Assembly (NCBI RefSeq): GCF_017592825.1
Contig: NZ_JAGFMD010000005.1
Coordinates: 124,001 to 188,000 of the forward strand
Length of the DNA: 64,000 bases
Origin: Roseivirga sp. E12
Lineage (GTDB): Bacteria > Bacteroidota > Bacteroidia > Cytophagales > Cyclobacteriaceae
Direction: 5' to 3'
This document shows positions 15,859-24,915 of the stretch, piece after piece. Every line of letters begins with the position of its first letter. Positions within the stretch are counted from its first letter, which is position 1. The notes beneath the pieces were generated by a model, which searched no databases, was not told the origin of the DNA, and saw only the letters and a program-made list of their open reading frames with translations. A program made the position numbers and the translations under genes.

Positions 15859-17787
15859 ATGGGTGACTTGAATGTAAAGGTAATCAAGACGCAAAAGCAG
15901 CTCAACGACTTCACGAGGTGTCTGTTGAAGGATGTTCATTTGCTTGAACAAATGATCGAAAATGACTGGTTTGAAACTGGTCAAATGCATATAGGAGCAG
16001 AACAAGAATTCTGTTTAATCGGCAAGCATTATAAGCCAGCCACCAAAGCTTCCGAAGTACTCCAAAAACTCAATCACCCATCTTTTACCACCGAACTAGG
16101 TCAATTCAATATCGAAGCAAACCTTGCTCCCCAAGCCTTCAAAGAAGATTGCTTTGCAAAACTGGAAGGAGAACTAAATACTCTTCTAGACAAACTAGAA
16201 CCTGTATGCAATAAGCTCGGAATCGATTACCTCTTAACTGGAATTCTACCAACCCTCAGGAAATTTGACCTTGCTATTGAGAATATCACGCCCCTCGATC
16301 GGTACTATGCACTAGCCGAAGCCATAGGCAAGATGAGAGGCAAGGAGTTTGAATTACACCTCAAAGGTTTTGACGAACTCAATTTAAAATTCGACTCCGT
16401 GATGCTCGAAGCCTGCAACACGAGCTTTCAAGTTCACTTGCAGGTAAGGCCTGACGAGTTCGTTGATCAATACAACATCTCACAACTACTCGCAGCACCT
16501 ACAGTTGCGGTGGGCAGTAATAGCCCGATGCTATTTGGTAAGCGGCTTTGGCATGAAACCCGAATTGCCCTGTTCCAAAAATCCGTTGACACCCGCATTA
16601 CCAATGACCATATAAGAGACCGAAGCCCACGGGTAACCTTCGGTAATTCATGGCTCAAGAATTCTGTATTGGAGCTGTTCAAAGAAGATATCTCCAGATT
16701 TAGAGTAATGTTAATGACAGGTCAAGAGGACGCATCACAAAATGAATTCGAACAGGGAATCACACCTCAACTAAAGGCACTTTCTATTCACAATTCAACA
16801 GTTTATCGCTGGAACCGACCCTGTTATGGTATCAGTCCTAGTGGAAAGCCTCATCTGAGAATTGAAAATCGTGTGTTGCCATCTGGGCCAACCGTCTTGG
16901 ATGAAATGGCCAATACCGCCTTTTGGATTGGGGCTATGAGTGGCTTCAAGGATCAATACCAAAACGTTCCAAGCCTTATTGATTTCGATCAGGTTAAATC
17001 AAATTTCTATAGTGCAGCAACACAGGGTATGAATACCAAACTCCGATGGCTGAATGGACAAAGAATGAGTCTAAACGAACTTATTCTTAAAGAACTACTC
17101 CCCATTGCTAAAGAAGGTTTGGCCAAAAATAAGGTCAACAAAGGAGATATTGACAAGTATCTTGGCGTCATTGAAGAACGCGTCAAATCCAACCAAAATG
17201 GAACGAATTGGATTCTAAAATCTTACAGCCATCTGGCAAAAGATGCCACTAAGGAAGAAATACTGCTGTCCATTACTTCTTCGATGCATCAAAATCAGCA
17301 GTCCAACAAACCTGTTCACCAGTGGCCCCTAGCCGATTTAAGTCATCTAGTCGGTTTAGATCCAGCTACCATTCTGGTAGAAGAATTCATGACTACCGAT
17401 CTATTCACTGTTCAACAAGAAGATATTCTTGAACTAGTCGCAGATATGATGGATTGGCAGAACGTTCGGTTTACGCCTGTAGAAAACGATAAAGGAAAAC
17501 TCATAGGCTTGATCAGTGCCAGAATGATGCTCAGACACTTTCGTAAAAACCATGAAAACGTTTCGGAGCAGAAAATGGTCAAAGACATCATGATTAAGGA
17601 CCCTATCATCATTGACCCGGGCAAAACGGTCCATGATGCAATGGCCTTAATGAAGTCAAATGGTGTAGGATGTTTGCCCGTTGTGAAAAATCAAAAGCTA
17701 ATTGGCATTGTTACTGAAGGCGACTTCTTAAATTTGACCTCCACAATACTCAAAATCTTAAAAGGAGCTGGAGATCTGAATGAATAG
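15859..17787 (+). CDS. Glutamate-cysteine ligase-like (GCS2-type) protein with C-terminal CBS pair
   Basis: A 642-aa cytoplasmic protein. Residues ~1-490 form a carboxylate-amine ligase domain: IGAEQEFCLI (metal-binding glutamates), LLTGILPTLRKFDL, LEACNTSFQVHLQV, and RIENRVLPSGPT. Residues ~510-640 hold two CBS modules (EEFMTTDLFTVQQ, VKDIMIKDPIIID), which usually bind adenine nucleotides. The family ligates glutamate or another carboxylate to an amine with ATP, and the real substrate of this CBS-fused branch is not established. The frame is open back to an ATG at 15796, but homologues I recall start at the MGDLNVK position and a hairpin abuts 15796, so I prefer 15859. It overlaps the AstE-like gene by 8 bp. 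Confidence 0.85.
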   Translation: MGDLNVKVIKTQKQLNDFTRCLLKDVHLLEQMIENDWFETGQMHIGAEQEFCLIGKHYKPATKASEVLQKLNHPSFTTELGQFNIEANLAPQAFKEDCFAKLEGELNTLLDKLEPVCNKLGIDYLLTGILPTLRKFDLAIENITPLDRYYALAEAIGKMRGKEFELHLKGFDELNLKFDSVMLEACNTSFQVHLQVRPDEFVDQYNISQLLAAPTVAVGSNSPMLFGKRLWHETRIALFQKSVDTRITNDHIRDRSPRVTFGNSWLKNSVLELFKEDISRFRVMLMTGQEDASQNEFEQGITPQLKALSIHNSTVYRWNRPCYGISPSGKPHLRIENRVLPSGPTVLDEMANTAFWIGAMSGFKDQYQNVPSLIDFDQVKSNFYSAATQGMNTKLRWLNGQRMSLNELILKELLPIAKEGLAKNKVNKGDIDKYLGVIEERVKSNQNGTNWILKSYSHLAKDATKEEILLSITSSMHQNQQSNKPVHQWPLADLSHLVGLDPATILVEEFMTTDLFTVQQEDILELVADMMDWQNVRFTPVENDKGKLIGLISARMMLRHFRKNHENVSEQKMVKDIMIKDPIIIDPGKTVHDAMALMKSNGVGCLPVVKNQKLIGIVTEGDFLNLTSTILKILKGAGDLNE

Positions 17788-18685
17788 AATATTATACGAG
17801 AAGTCAGGGTCTGACAACAATGTGTTAATGATCGTGATTGGCGGTCTGCATGGCAACGAGTTATCCGGTGTCAAGGCAATTCAAAGTGTCTTTAATACGC
17901 TTGAAGAATCCAACATCAAAGTTCACGGAAAAATAGTCGGCATAGCCGGAAATCTACAGGCTATCAGCGAAAAGAAACGTTTTCTTAATTACGACCTCAA
18001 CCGCTGTTGGACACAAGACTTCATAGATGAGATCTTAGCTAAACCTGAGTCACTTTGTGAAAAAGAAGATATTGAGCTTAGAGAACTTTACCATTTAATC
18101 TCCGACCTTCTCTCCGAGAATTATCGTCAGACCTACATCGTTGACTTACATGCTACTTCGGCAGACAATGGCAATTTCATAGTGCATGCGGGAATGCCTG
18201 CATATGATTCAGTCATCAAATCGTTGAAGTTGCCAATAGTCATGAATTTAGACGACTATATTCAAGGAACACTATTAAGGTATTTCAAAGCACCTACTGT
18301 GACCGCCTTCGCTTTTGAGGGTGGCCAAATTGGTGCCGAAAAAACCAAAGAGGTACATACTTACGGAATTTGGCAGTTGATGTCTGAATCAGGCTTGATC
18401 GATGAACAGCATGATATGTCGATGATTCTCCACTATCAGGAATTGTTAGGCTCCATGAAAAAGAATCAACCTAATATTCTCAGAGTGCTGCATCGCCATG
18501 AGGTAAAGCCGCATGACTTCTTTCACATGAAGCCAGGCTTTGACAGTTTTCAATTTGTGGAAAAAGGCGAACTGTTAGCCGAAGACAAAAGTGGTGAGAT
18601 AAAAGCACCAATCGAAGGGCGCATTTTTATGCCACTATACCAAAATGCTGGTGATGATGGCTTTTTTATCGTAGAAGAAGTCTAA
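17780..18685 (+). CDS. Succinylglutamate desuccinylase/aspartoacylase family zinc hydrolase
   Basis: A 301-aa zinc-dependent hydrolase of the AstE/AspA family (M14-like fold), which removes acyl groups from N-acylated amino acids. Zinc ligands are the His and Glu of GGLHGNELSG (~18-27) and a later His in VDLHATSADNGNF. FAFEGGQ carries the likely catalytic glutamate. The C-terminal ~70 residues form a small beta domain (APIEGRIFMPLYQNAGDDGFF). No arginine-succinyltransferase genes are nearby, so a role in the AST pathway is unlikely. The 8-bp overlap with the GCL-like gene suggests the two proteins make and break related amide or gamma-glutamyl compounds (inference). A bidirectional terminator follows. 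Confidence 0.82.
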   Translation: MNRILYEKSGSDNNVLMIVIGGLHGNELSGVKAIQSVFNTLEESNIKVHGKIVGIAGNLQAISEKKRFLNYDLNRCWTQDFIDEILAKPESLCEKEDIELRELYHLISDLLSENYRQTYIVDLHATSADNGNFIVHAGMPAYDSVIKSLKLPIVMNLDDYIQGTLLRYFKAPTVTAFAFEGGQIGAEKTKEVHTYGIWQLMSESGLIDEQHDMSMILHYQELLGSMKKNQPNILRVLHRHEVKPHDFFHMKPGFDSFQFVEKGELLAEDKSGEIKAPIEGRIFMPLYQNAGDDGFFIVEEV

Positions 18686-18713
18686 GCTCTCTCCATTCAA
18701 AATAGGATCATAA

Positions 18714-18747
18714 AAAATGCCATCCCGAATAATCGGGATGGCATTTT
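18714..18747. terminator. Bidirectional intrinsic terminator between the AstE-like gene and secDF
   Basis: ATGCCATCCCGA and TCGGGATGGCAT form a perfect 12-bp stem around ATAA, flanked by A and T runs on both sides. It serves the convergent genes ending at 18685 (plus) and 18769 (minus). Confidence 0.9.
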
Positions 18748-18768
18748 AGTTTTATATCTAATCCTAGA

Positions 18769-21700
18769 TTAAGCTTGCTGTGCAGTAGCTTCTGCCTTAG
18801 CACTTGCTCTAGCTCTTGCCGATTCTTTTTCTCTATCAGCAGCGGCACCCAAAGTCTTCTTAGTTAAGTCAACAACAGTTGGCGTTGCTACAAAAACTGA
18901 AGAATAAGTACCTACTAGAATACCGATCAATAATGCGAAAGAGAATCCTCTCAACACTTCGCCACCAAAGATGAATAGTACGAGTACTACAATTAATGTC
19001 GTCATTGAAGTAATCAAGGTACGGCTGATCGTAGAGTTGATTGATTCGTTGAATGTTCCGATCAGATCTTTAGACCCTTTCAGTTGCAAGTTCTCACGAA
19101 TACGGTCAAACACTACCACTGTATCATTTATAGAGTAACCTATAATGGTCAACAGGGCGGCAATAAAGACCTGATCAATCTCGAAGCTAATACCAAACCA
19201 ACCTGCTATTGCAAATGCTGATAGTACAATGAATGCATCATGAACCAATGCCACAATCGCACCCAATGAGAATTGCCATCTTCTAAACCTGATTAGGATG
19301 TAAATAAAGATTGCAAGAATTGAGAATCCGAATGATTTGTAAGACGAGTTCTTGATATCATCAGCGATAGTTGCACCTACTTTTGAAGATCCAATGATTG
19401 TGAATTCACCAGCATCAGGATTAAGCTTTCCGTCCACAAAGGTTTTACCCGTTGCTGATGCAAGACCCGTTACCAAAGTGCCTCTTACTTCATTATCTAC
19501 TTCGGTTGACTCTTCGTCAACTTTGTAGGAAGTAGTCACCTTCAGAATATTACTGGCGTTGTACTCTTTTACCTCAACACCATCTTCCGTAAACACTCCA
19601 CTTGAAAGTGAAGCTTTAACATCAGATGCTACCATCGGCTGGTCAAACTTAACTACATAAGATCTACCACCTTTGAAGTCAACACCTAATCTCAAACCAT
19701 TAGTCGAAAGCGCAATTGCGCCAACAGCGATAACGATTACTGAAATCATATAGGCTAATCTACGTTTGCCTAGGAAGTCAATGTTGATGTTAGTCAACCA
19801 TCCTCTAGACAATGGCGTATCGAACGAAATATTGCTTTCATTTCCTCTCTTAGTCATCCAAGTCACAATAACTCTTGTGATGAATACTGCTGAGAAGAAA
19901 GAACAGATAATACCAATCATCAATGTGATAGCAAATCCTTTCACAGGACCCTGACCTAAGAAGTACAAGATAAGACCCGTTAGGAATGTCGTTACGTTTG
20001 CATCTATAATCGAGCTATATGCTTTCTTATAACCAGAGCTGATTGCTTGCAACAATGGAATACCATTGCGAAGCTCTTCTCTAATTCTTTCAAAAATCAG
20101 AACGTTCGCATCAATAGACATACCAATGGTAAGTACAATACCTGCAATACCTGGTAAGGTTAATGCCGCACTAAGGTTGGCCAAAATCCCCATAATAAAG
20201 AAGATGTTGAATAGTAAGGCCACGTTAGCGACAATACCACCCTTAGCATAATACGCGATCATGAAGATGACCACGATTAGAAGACCAGCCAAAATTGATG
20301 TAACACCCTGTCTTTGTGCTTCGATACCCAATGTTGGACCTACAACTGCTTCTTCAACAATTCTAGTTGGTGCTGGAAGCGATCCTGCCTTTAAGATATT
20401 AGCCAAATCCTGAGCCTCTTCTACAGTGAAGTTACCCATGATTTGAGAGCTACCATTTGGTATCTCACCATTTACATTTGGTGCAGTATATACATAGTTG
20501 TCAAGTACGATGGCAACACGTCTGTTGATGTTGGCACCTGTTAGGTTCTTCCATTTCTTGGCACCTATAGAGTTCATCTGCATGCTAACCGCAGGGCGTG
20601 CTCTTTCGTCAAGGCTTTGACGAGCATCAGTCACAACCTCACCTGTTAGTGGTGCCTCACCTCTTGCAGACTTAATTGCAAAAAGCTGTAGTAGCTCAGT
20701 TCCTTCCTCAGCCTTAACACCCCATTTGAAAGCGAGGTTGCTTGGGATTAGTCTTGCAATCGCATCATTATTAAAGATTCTGTTGATCTTTCCGGTATCG
20801 GCTAAGTCATAGAAGAATCCTTGATAAGGTCCCTGTCTCTGTAAAGCAAAGAAGCTTGATACTCCAGGAGTACTAGTCTCTGTTGAATCGGCAACCGTGG
20901 TATCTGCAGCTTGTGGTAATTCTGCCTCAAGTGAGTTCTCACTTTGTGTAGCCGCTGGCTGTATTTCTGAAGCCAGATCAGTGGCTACTGCAGACTTGGC
21001 TGCAGTCTCGATTTTATCTAATTCAGTGTTGATTGCGTTCAGAGTAGAAGCAATTTCGTTCGGCTCATAAACCTCCCAGAATTCTAGCTTTGCAACACCT
21101 TGAAGAAGTTTTCTTACCCTTGCTGGATTGTCAACACCTGGTAGTTCAATTTGAATTCTACCTGTTCCTTGGAGCCTTTGAATGTTTGGCTGAGAAGTAC
21201 CAAAACGGTCAACTCTTGTTCTCAGAATCTGGAATGCACGGTCAATTGCCAAATCAACTTCTTCGTTGATCACACCCATTACATCTGAATTGGTAGACTC
21301 AAAGCTCACCCTACCACTATTGGCTGCATTAGCAAAGATTCTGCTTAGTTTTCCGCCTGGAGCAGTTTCGTTGTAAGCTTGCTCAAATAGTTCCGTATAT
21401 GGAGCCTGGCTATTCCTTTGACGTTCTGCCGCCAAATCGATAGCGGTTAAAAAGTCTGCATCTTGACTATTTCCCGAAAGACCTTTGATAATCTCGATTG
21501 GAGAGACTTCTAAGGTGACATGCATACCACCTTGAAGGTCAAGCCCAAGGTTTAATTCAATCTCCTTAATGTCTTTGTATGTAAATTCTGCGCCTAAGAT
21601 GTTAAGCACTGGTTCCATCCAAATGGAATCTAAATAGGCTTGTTTTTTTGTCTGATCGACTACGCCTGATTCATTCTGAGCATATTCTACGGCATCTGCT

Positions 21701-21795
21701 TGTATCCCTCTTGAAAAGAAGGTAATCGATAGGTAATACAAACAAAGCGCTGTAATGACGACTGTCAGAAAAACGATTGTATTCTTATTTTTCAT
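18769..21795 (-). CDS. secDF: Fused protein translocase subunit SecDF
   Basis: A 1008-aa fusion of SecD and SecF, which uses the proton gradient to pull preproteins through SecYEG. SecD markers are the first helix, LGLDLQGGMHVTLEV, VDRFGTSQPNIQRLQGTGRIQIELPG and the large P1 periplasmic domain. A low-complexity insert rich in A/E/S/T lies at ~270-315. The SecD membrane part contains IVLTIGMSIDANVLIFERIREEL. SecF begins around residue 660 (RLGVDFKGGRSYVVKF) and ends with IGYSINDTVVVFDRIRENL and a final helix set. An alanine-rich tail (ARARASAKAEATAQQA) ends the protein. A TAnnTTTG motif upstream suggests its own promoter. A bidirectional terminator follows. Confidence 0.97.
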   Translation of the reverse strand: MKNKNTIVFLTVVITALCLYYLSITFFSRGIQADAVEYAQNESGVVDQTKKQAYLDSIWMEPVLNILGAEFTYKDIKEIELNLGLDLQGGMHVTLEVSPIEIIKGLSGNSQDADFLTAIDLAAERQRNSQAPYTELFEQAYNETAPGGKLSRIFANAANSGRVSFESTNSDVMGVINEEVDLAIDRAFQILRTRVDRFGTSQPNIQRLQGTGRIQIELPGVDNPARVRKLLQGVAKLEFWEVYEPNEIASTLNAINTELDKIETAAKSAVATDLASEIQPAATQSENSLEAELPQAADTTVADSTETSTPGVSSFFALQRQGPYQGFFYDLADTGKINRIFNNDAIARLIPSNLAFKWGVKAEEGTELLQLFAIKSARGEAPLTGEVVTDARQSLDERARPAVSMQMNSIGAKKWKNLTGANINRRVAIVLDNYVYTAPNVNGEIPNGSSQIMGNFTVEEAQDLANILKAGSLPAPTRIVEEAVVGPTLGIEAQRQGVTSILAGLLIVVIFMIAYYAKGGIVANVALLFNIFFIMGILANLSAALTLPGIAGIVLTIGMSIDANVLIFERIREELRNGIPLLQAISSGYKKAYSSIIDANVTTFLTGLILYFLGQGPVKGFAITLMIGIICSFFSAVFITRVIVTWMTKRGNESNISFDTPLSRGWLTNINIDFLGKRRLAYMISVIVIAVGAIALSTNGLRLGVDFKGGRSYVVKFDQPMVASDVKASLSSGVFTEDGVEVKEYNASNILKVTTSYKVDEESTEVDNEVRGTLVTGLASATGKTFVDGKLNPDAGEFTIIGSSKVGATIADDIKNSSYKSFGFSILAIFIYILIRFRRWQFSLGAIVALVHDAFIVLSAFAIAGWFGISFEIDQVFIAALLTIIGYSINDTVVVFDRIRENLQLKGSKDLIGTFNESINSTISRTLITSMTTLIVVLVLFIFGGEVLRGFSFALLIGILVGTYSSVFVATPTVVDLTKKTLGAAADREKESARARASAKAEATAQQA

Positions 21796-21833
21796 TGGTA
21801 TTAATGGTTATTCAAAAAGATTTAATGAGTTAT

Positions 21834-21895
21834 TTGAGCGAAGACGCTCAAGGAATACATCTTTGGATTAAGATGCATCTATTTGATCAAATGTA
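21834..21895 (-). promoter_or_regulatory. secDF leader: -7 promoter element and hairpin
   Basis: On the minus strand, TACATTTG (21888-21895) matches the TAnnTTTG -7 motif, but no clear -33 TTTG lies at the right distance. The resulting ~85-nt leader contains a perfect stem TTGAGCG / CGCTCAA around a 4-nt loop (21834-21851). It could be a stability or translational control element for secDF. No T-run follows, so it is not a strong terminator. Confidence 0.45.
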
Positions 21896-21898
21896 TCG

Positions 21899-22264
21899 TT
21901 AGGGTGCGTTTGGCGATTGAAACTGCCGAAACAAAGTCTTAAAATGCGGAGAATCGTATAGCGCGACTTCAGGTAAGAAAGGGACTTTCTCTTCTGTTTC
22001 GCGAATAACTTCTCCTATGAATATTGCTTGAAAAGGCTCTAGCTCTATACCACTAATCGGTAATATTACCTGTGAGGTGAGTGAATAGACTATATCTCTT
22101 TGTGGAACCTTTTCCGACTCTTCATCTGCCTCAATGATTTCCTCACATATCTGATTGCTCTGATGGCTAATCACCTCTTGACAGACCACAAAGACGGCCA
22201 CAAAAATTCCTAGAAGGAAAAATAGCGATCTTTTAAAACCTGATATGTTCTTTTGGATTTTCAT
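21899..22264 (-). CDS. Small membrane-anchored protein, unknown function
   Basis: A 121-aa protein I do not recognise. The N-terminus is a single hydrophobic segment after basic residues (SGFKRSLFFLLGIFVAVFVVC), consistent with a membrane anchor or uncleaved signal. The rest is acidic, with EEIIEADEESEKV and a later REFRQ-free C-terminus ending QFQSPNAP. A cysteine at the end of the hydrophobic stretch is not in a convincing lipobox. It lies between udk and secDF on the same strand, 38 bp after udk. The size and shape would fit a small periplasm-facing lineage-specific protein. Confidence 0.55.
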   Translation of the reverse strand: MKIQKNISGFKRSLFFLLGIFVAVFVVCQEVISHQSNQICEEIIEADEESEKVPQRDIVYSLTSQVILPISGIELEPFQAIFIGEVIRETEEKVPFLPEVALYDSPHFKTLFRQFQSPNAP

Positions 22265-22302
22265 TCAGCGGCACGAATTTAGTAAAACGATCGAAGAAAA
22301 TA

Positions 22303-22929
22303 TCAGCCAGCAGGCATTATTTTGCTCTGTATGGCCGCTTTTATCACATGAAGTGCCTTGTCAAAATCTCGATTGTTCGGGACAACTAGATCTGCCTCCT
22401 CTTTATATGGCTCAATATATTTCTGATAGGAAGGCATAATATGGTTCTCATATTTGTAAAGCACGTCATCCGCATCATAGCCACGTTCTTCTCTATCTCG
22501 TCTTAGTCTACGCTGAAGTTTGACATAATCTCTTGCGTCAATAAACACCTTAAGGTCAATTAACTCTGAGATTTTTTTATAGTGAAATATGAAAATTCCC
22601 TCAACCAAAATCACTGGGGCAGACTTTCTCACCAAGGTCTTAGCCTCTGCATTGGGATTGTTAAAGGTATATTCCTCCTTTTGAATACTTCTGCCCTCAC
22701 TTAGTGCTTTAAGATCAGAGGCAAAGTGTTCATAGTCGATGGACTCGGGTCTATCAAAGTTTAACTCACCATTCTTGTCAACCAATTGATACTCCCTTGG
22801 CCTATAATAATCATCCTGAGATATACAGGTTACATACCTACCATCGAACCCTTCAATCAATTGTTTGAGGAATCTGGTTTTACCAGAACCACTTCCACCT
22901 GTAATACCAATGATGTATGGCTTTTCCAT
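22303..22929 (-). CDS. udk: Uridine kinase
   Basis: Udk phosphorylates uridine and cytidine in pyrimidine salvage. The 208-aa protein has Walker A GGSGSGKT at the N-terminus, the ISQDDYYRP substrate loop, NFDRPESIDYEHF and VILVEGIFIFHYKKI, all diagnostic of uridine kinase rather than phosphoribulokinase. FIDARDYVKLQRRLRRDREERG is the lid region. A TATTTTTG motif on the minus strand (22934-22941) ends 4 bp before the ATG, so a leaderless message is possible. Otherwise it belongs to the downstream part of the nrnA-FKBP-rdgB-udk row. Confidence 0.95.
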   Translation of the reverse strand: MEKPYIIGITGGSGSGKTRFLKQLIEGFDGRYVTCISQDDYYRPREYQLVDKNGELNFDRPESIDYEHFASDLKALSEGRSIQKEEYTFNNPNAEAKTLVRKSAPVILVEGIFIFHYKKISELIDLKVFIDARDYVKLQRRLRRDREERGYDADDVLYKYENHIMPSYQKYIEPYKEEADLVVPNNRDFDKALHVIKAAIQSKIMPAG

Positions 22930-22953
22930 AATGCAAAAATAGAAAGCTTAGCG

Positions 22954-23532
22954 TTAATTCAGTTTATTTAGAAAAGCAGCCAGTTTTTCAACTGACCTTT
23001 TTCGATGACTCATTGTATTTTTTACTTCAGCTGACAGCTCTGCAAAAGTTTTGGTATAACCTTCGGGAATAAAGATTGGATCATAGCCAAAACCATCTTC
23101 GCCTATCTTTTCTGAAGCAACTGTGCCTTTAATAATACCTTCAAATTGGTATACTCCAGAATTATCAATATAAGTCACTACTGCCCGAAATTGAGCTTCT
23201 CTACTATCAGAAGGGCTTAACTCAGACAATACTTTGTCCATGTTTTTAACAGCATTTCGGTCGCCAGCATAGTGAGCCGTATGAACCCCTGGCCTACCGT
23301 TCAATGCAACTACTTCCAACCCCGAGTCATCAGAGAAAACTGGCATTTGAAACTTATCAAAAAGGTATTGTGCTTTTTCCAAAGAATTCTCTTCGAGCGT
23401 CTCATGAGTTTCTGGCAACTCACCTTTAAAGCCAATCTCATTTAGAGATTGAACTTCAAAACGATCACCAAGGATCGTTTTCACCTCTTCCAGCTTGTGC
23501 AGATTATTAGTTGCGAAGCAAATTTTTTTCAT
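22954..23532 (-). CDS. rdgB: XTP/dITP diphosphohydrolase (RdgB/HAM1)
   Basis: RdgB hydrolyses non-canonical purine triphosphates (XTP, dITP) and protects DNA. Family motifs are CFATNNLHKLEEVK at the start, FSDDSGLEVVALNGRPGVHTAHYAG, and the C-terminal GEDGFGYDPIFIPEGYTKTFAEL with SHRKRSVEKL. I chose the ATG at 23532, which directly precedes KKICFATNN. The frame extends to 23559, but the extra nine residues are not family-like. It follows the FKBP lipoprotein gene by 31 bp and precedes udk by 24 bp in the same orientation. Confidence 0.95.
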   Translation of the reverse strand: MKKICFATNNLHKLEEVKTILGDRFEVQSLNEIGFKGELPETHETLEENSLEKAQYLFDKFQMPVFSDDSGLEVVALNGRPGVHTAHYAGDRNAVKNMDKVLSELSPSDSREAQFRAVVTYIDNSGVYQFEGIIKGTVASEKIGEDGFGYDPIFIPEGYTKTFAELSAEVKNTMSHRKRSVEKLAAFLNKLN

Positions 23533-23563
23533 GCCTAAAGAAAAAGTGCCCATGGGCACTTTG

Positions 23564-24046
23564 CTATCTTACATCTAAGACTTGGATGTCGAAAACCAGA
23601 ACTGAGTTAGGAGGAATAAATAATCCCTGTCGATTGTTACCATAACCAAAACCCGATGGTATGAAGATAGTTGCCATGGTACCAGCGTTCATTTCCTGAA
23701 GGGCGATCTCCCAACCTTGAATTACATCACCTCGGCCAATCACTACATCAATAGGATCTAAACCAATTGAGGAATCAAACTCTGTTCCATCCAAAAGATA
23801 CCCTCTGTAATCGACAATAACAGTGCTTCCAAACTCAGGCTTAGGGCCTGTACCTTCTTGGTTAACAACGATTCTTATTTCACTAGGTCTAAGCGTATCG
23901 GCCACAAGATTATTCTCCGAGAGGTAGTTCTCAATTAGATCGACATCTACACGGAGTTGCTCCGCTTCATCAAAGATATTGTCCTGATCGCATGAGGCAA
24001 TCAGACAAAACAAAATAGGTAAAAGGTATACTAATCTCTTCATCAC
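23564..24046 (-). CDS. FKBP-type peptidyl-prolyl isomerase lipoprotein
   Basis: A 160-aa lipoprotein: signal peptide with lipobox LIASC followed by DQDN, so it is probably attached at the outer or inner membrane facing the periplasm. Residues ~55-160 are one FKBP domain: GSTVIVDYRGYLLDGTEFDSS, GRGDVIQGWEIALQEMNAGTMATIFIPSGFGYG and VLVFDIQVLDV. These active-site aromatic residues are well kept. It assists proline isomerisation in exported proteins. It overlaps the next FKBP gene upstream by 4 bp. Confidence 0.92.
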   Translation of the reverse strand: MMKRLVYLLPILFCLIASCDQDNIFDEAEQLRVDVDLIENYLSENNLVADTLRPSEIRIVVNQEGTGPKPEFGSTVIVDYRGYLLDGTEFDSSIGLDPIDVVIGRGDVIQGWEIALQEMNAGTMATIFIPSGFGYGNNRQGLFIPPNSVLVFDIQVLDVR

Positions 24047-24915
24047 TTAATGTCAACTAATTCCACATCAAAAACTATTACTGTGTTAGGTCCAATTTGC
24101 GATCCAAAACCTGAAGTACCGTAAGCCAAGTATGAAGGAATTAGGAGTCTTCCTTTCCCCCCTTTACTAAACTTGGGTATCCCAATATTCCATCCTTGAA
24201 GAATTTCTCTGTCCCCCAAAACAAAAGACCTTGGCCCATATACTCTGTTAGGGTTAAACATATCATTCTCTCTGGCAATCGCCTCACTGCTTGTATCAAT
24301 CAGTGTTCCATCAAGCAGAGACATTGAGTACTTTAAGAATACTTCATCTCCATTCTTCGGAAAAACACCGTTTCCTTCTTGCAAAGATACGTAATAGACA
24401 CCTTCTTCGGTTGTAGAGGCTTCTAAATTATTGTTAACGACAAAAGCTTCAATTAATTCTTTATCTCTCTTGGCTTGTGCTACTCTATTTCTTTCGAGAA
24501 CCGTGGATTCGTTCTCTATTTCGGTTACTCGGATATTCCATGTAACTAACTGCGTGGTATCCATTCTAGGGGAAATAGGAAGGCCGGTAAAGCTCGCATA
24601 CTCACCAAGAGACATTTGAATTTGAAGACTGTCTCCTTCACCAGTTAAGTTTAATACTTCGCGGATTGCTGGTGGTGCTCCAATATTTGGATTAATAAAG
24701 AATCCACCTTCATCTGTCTGAAAAATTAAGGAATCGCCCAAATAATGAGCCATATCCATGAAGATCACATCTCCCATTTTTGGCTTATCTGCTCCCTTAT
24801 CATCTAATAACCTATACTTCAAACCAGATTCCAAGACAACATATGGCGGAGTTTGATCACAAGCGACAACCAGCACCAAAAGACTTACCAACAATGTGAA
24901 AACACTTCTTTTCAT
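24043..24915 (-). CDS. Tandem FKBP-domain lipoprotein
   Basis: A 290-aa lipoprotein with signal LLVSLLVLVVAC and then DQTPPY. The N-terminal half (~30-130) looks like a degraded FKBP domain (GDVIFMDMAHYLGDSLIF). The C-terminal half (~165-290) is a canonical FKBP domain: GDEVFLKYSMSLLDGTLIDTS, LGDREILQGWNIGIPKFSKGGKGRLLIPSYLAYGT, and VIVFDVELVDI. The N-terminal unit may provide a chaperone or dimerisation surface (inference). It overlaps nrnA by 4 bp and the second FKBP gene by 4 bp, so all three are translationally coupled. Confidence 0.88.
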   Translation of the reverse strand: MKRSVFTLLVSLLVLVVACDQTPPYVVLESGLKYRLLDDKGADKPKMGDVIFMDMAHYLGDSLIFQTDEGGFFINPNIGAPPAIREVLNLTGEGDSLQIQMSLGEYASFTGLPISPRMDTTQLVTWNIRVTEIENESTVLERNRVAQAKRDKELIEAFVVNNNLEASTTEEGVYYVSLQEGNGVFPKNGDEVFLKYSMSLLDGTLIDTSSEAIARENDMFNPNRVYGPRSFVLGDREILQGWNIGIPKFSKGGKGRLLIPSYLAYGTSGFGSQIGPNTVIVFDVELVDIK

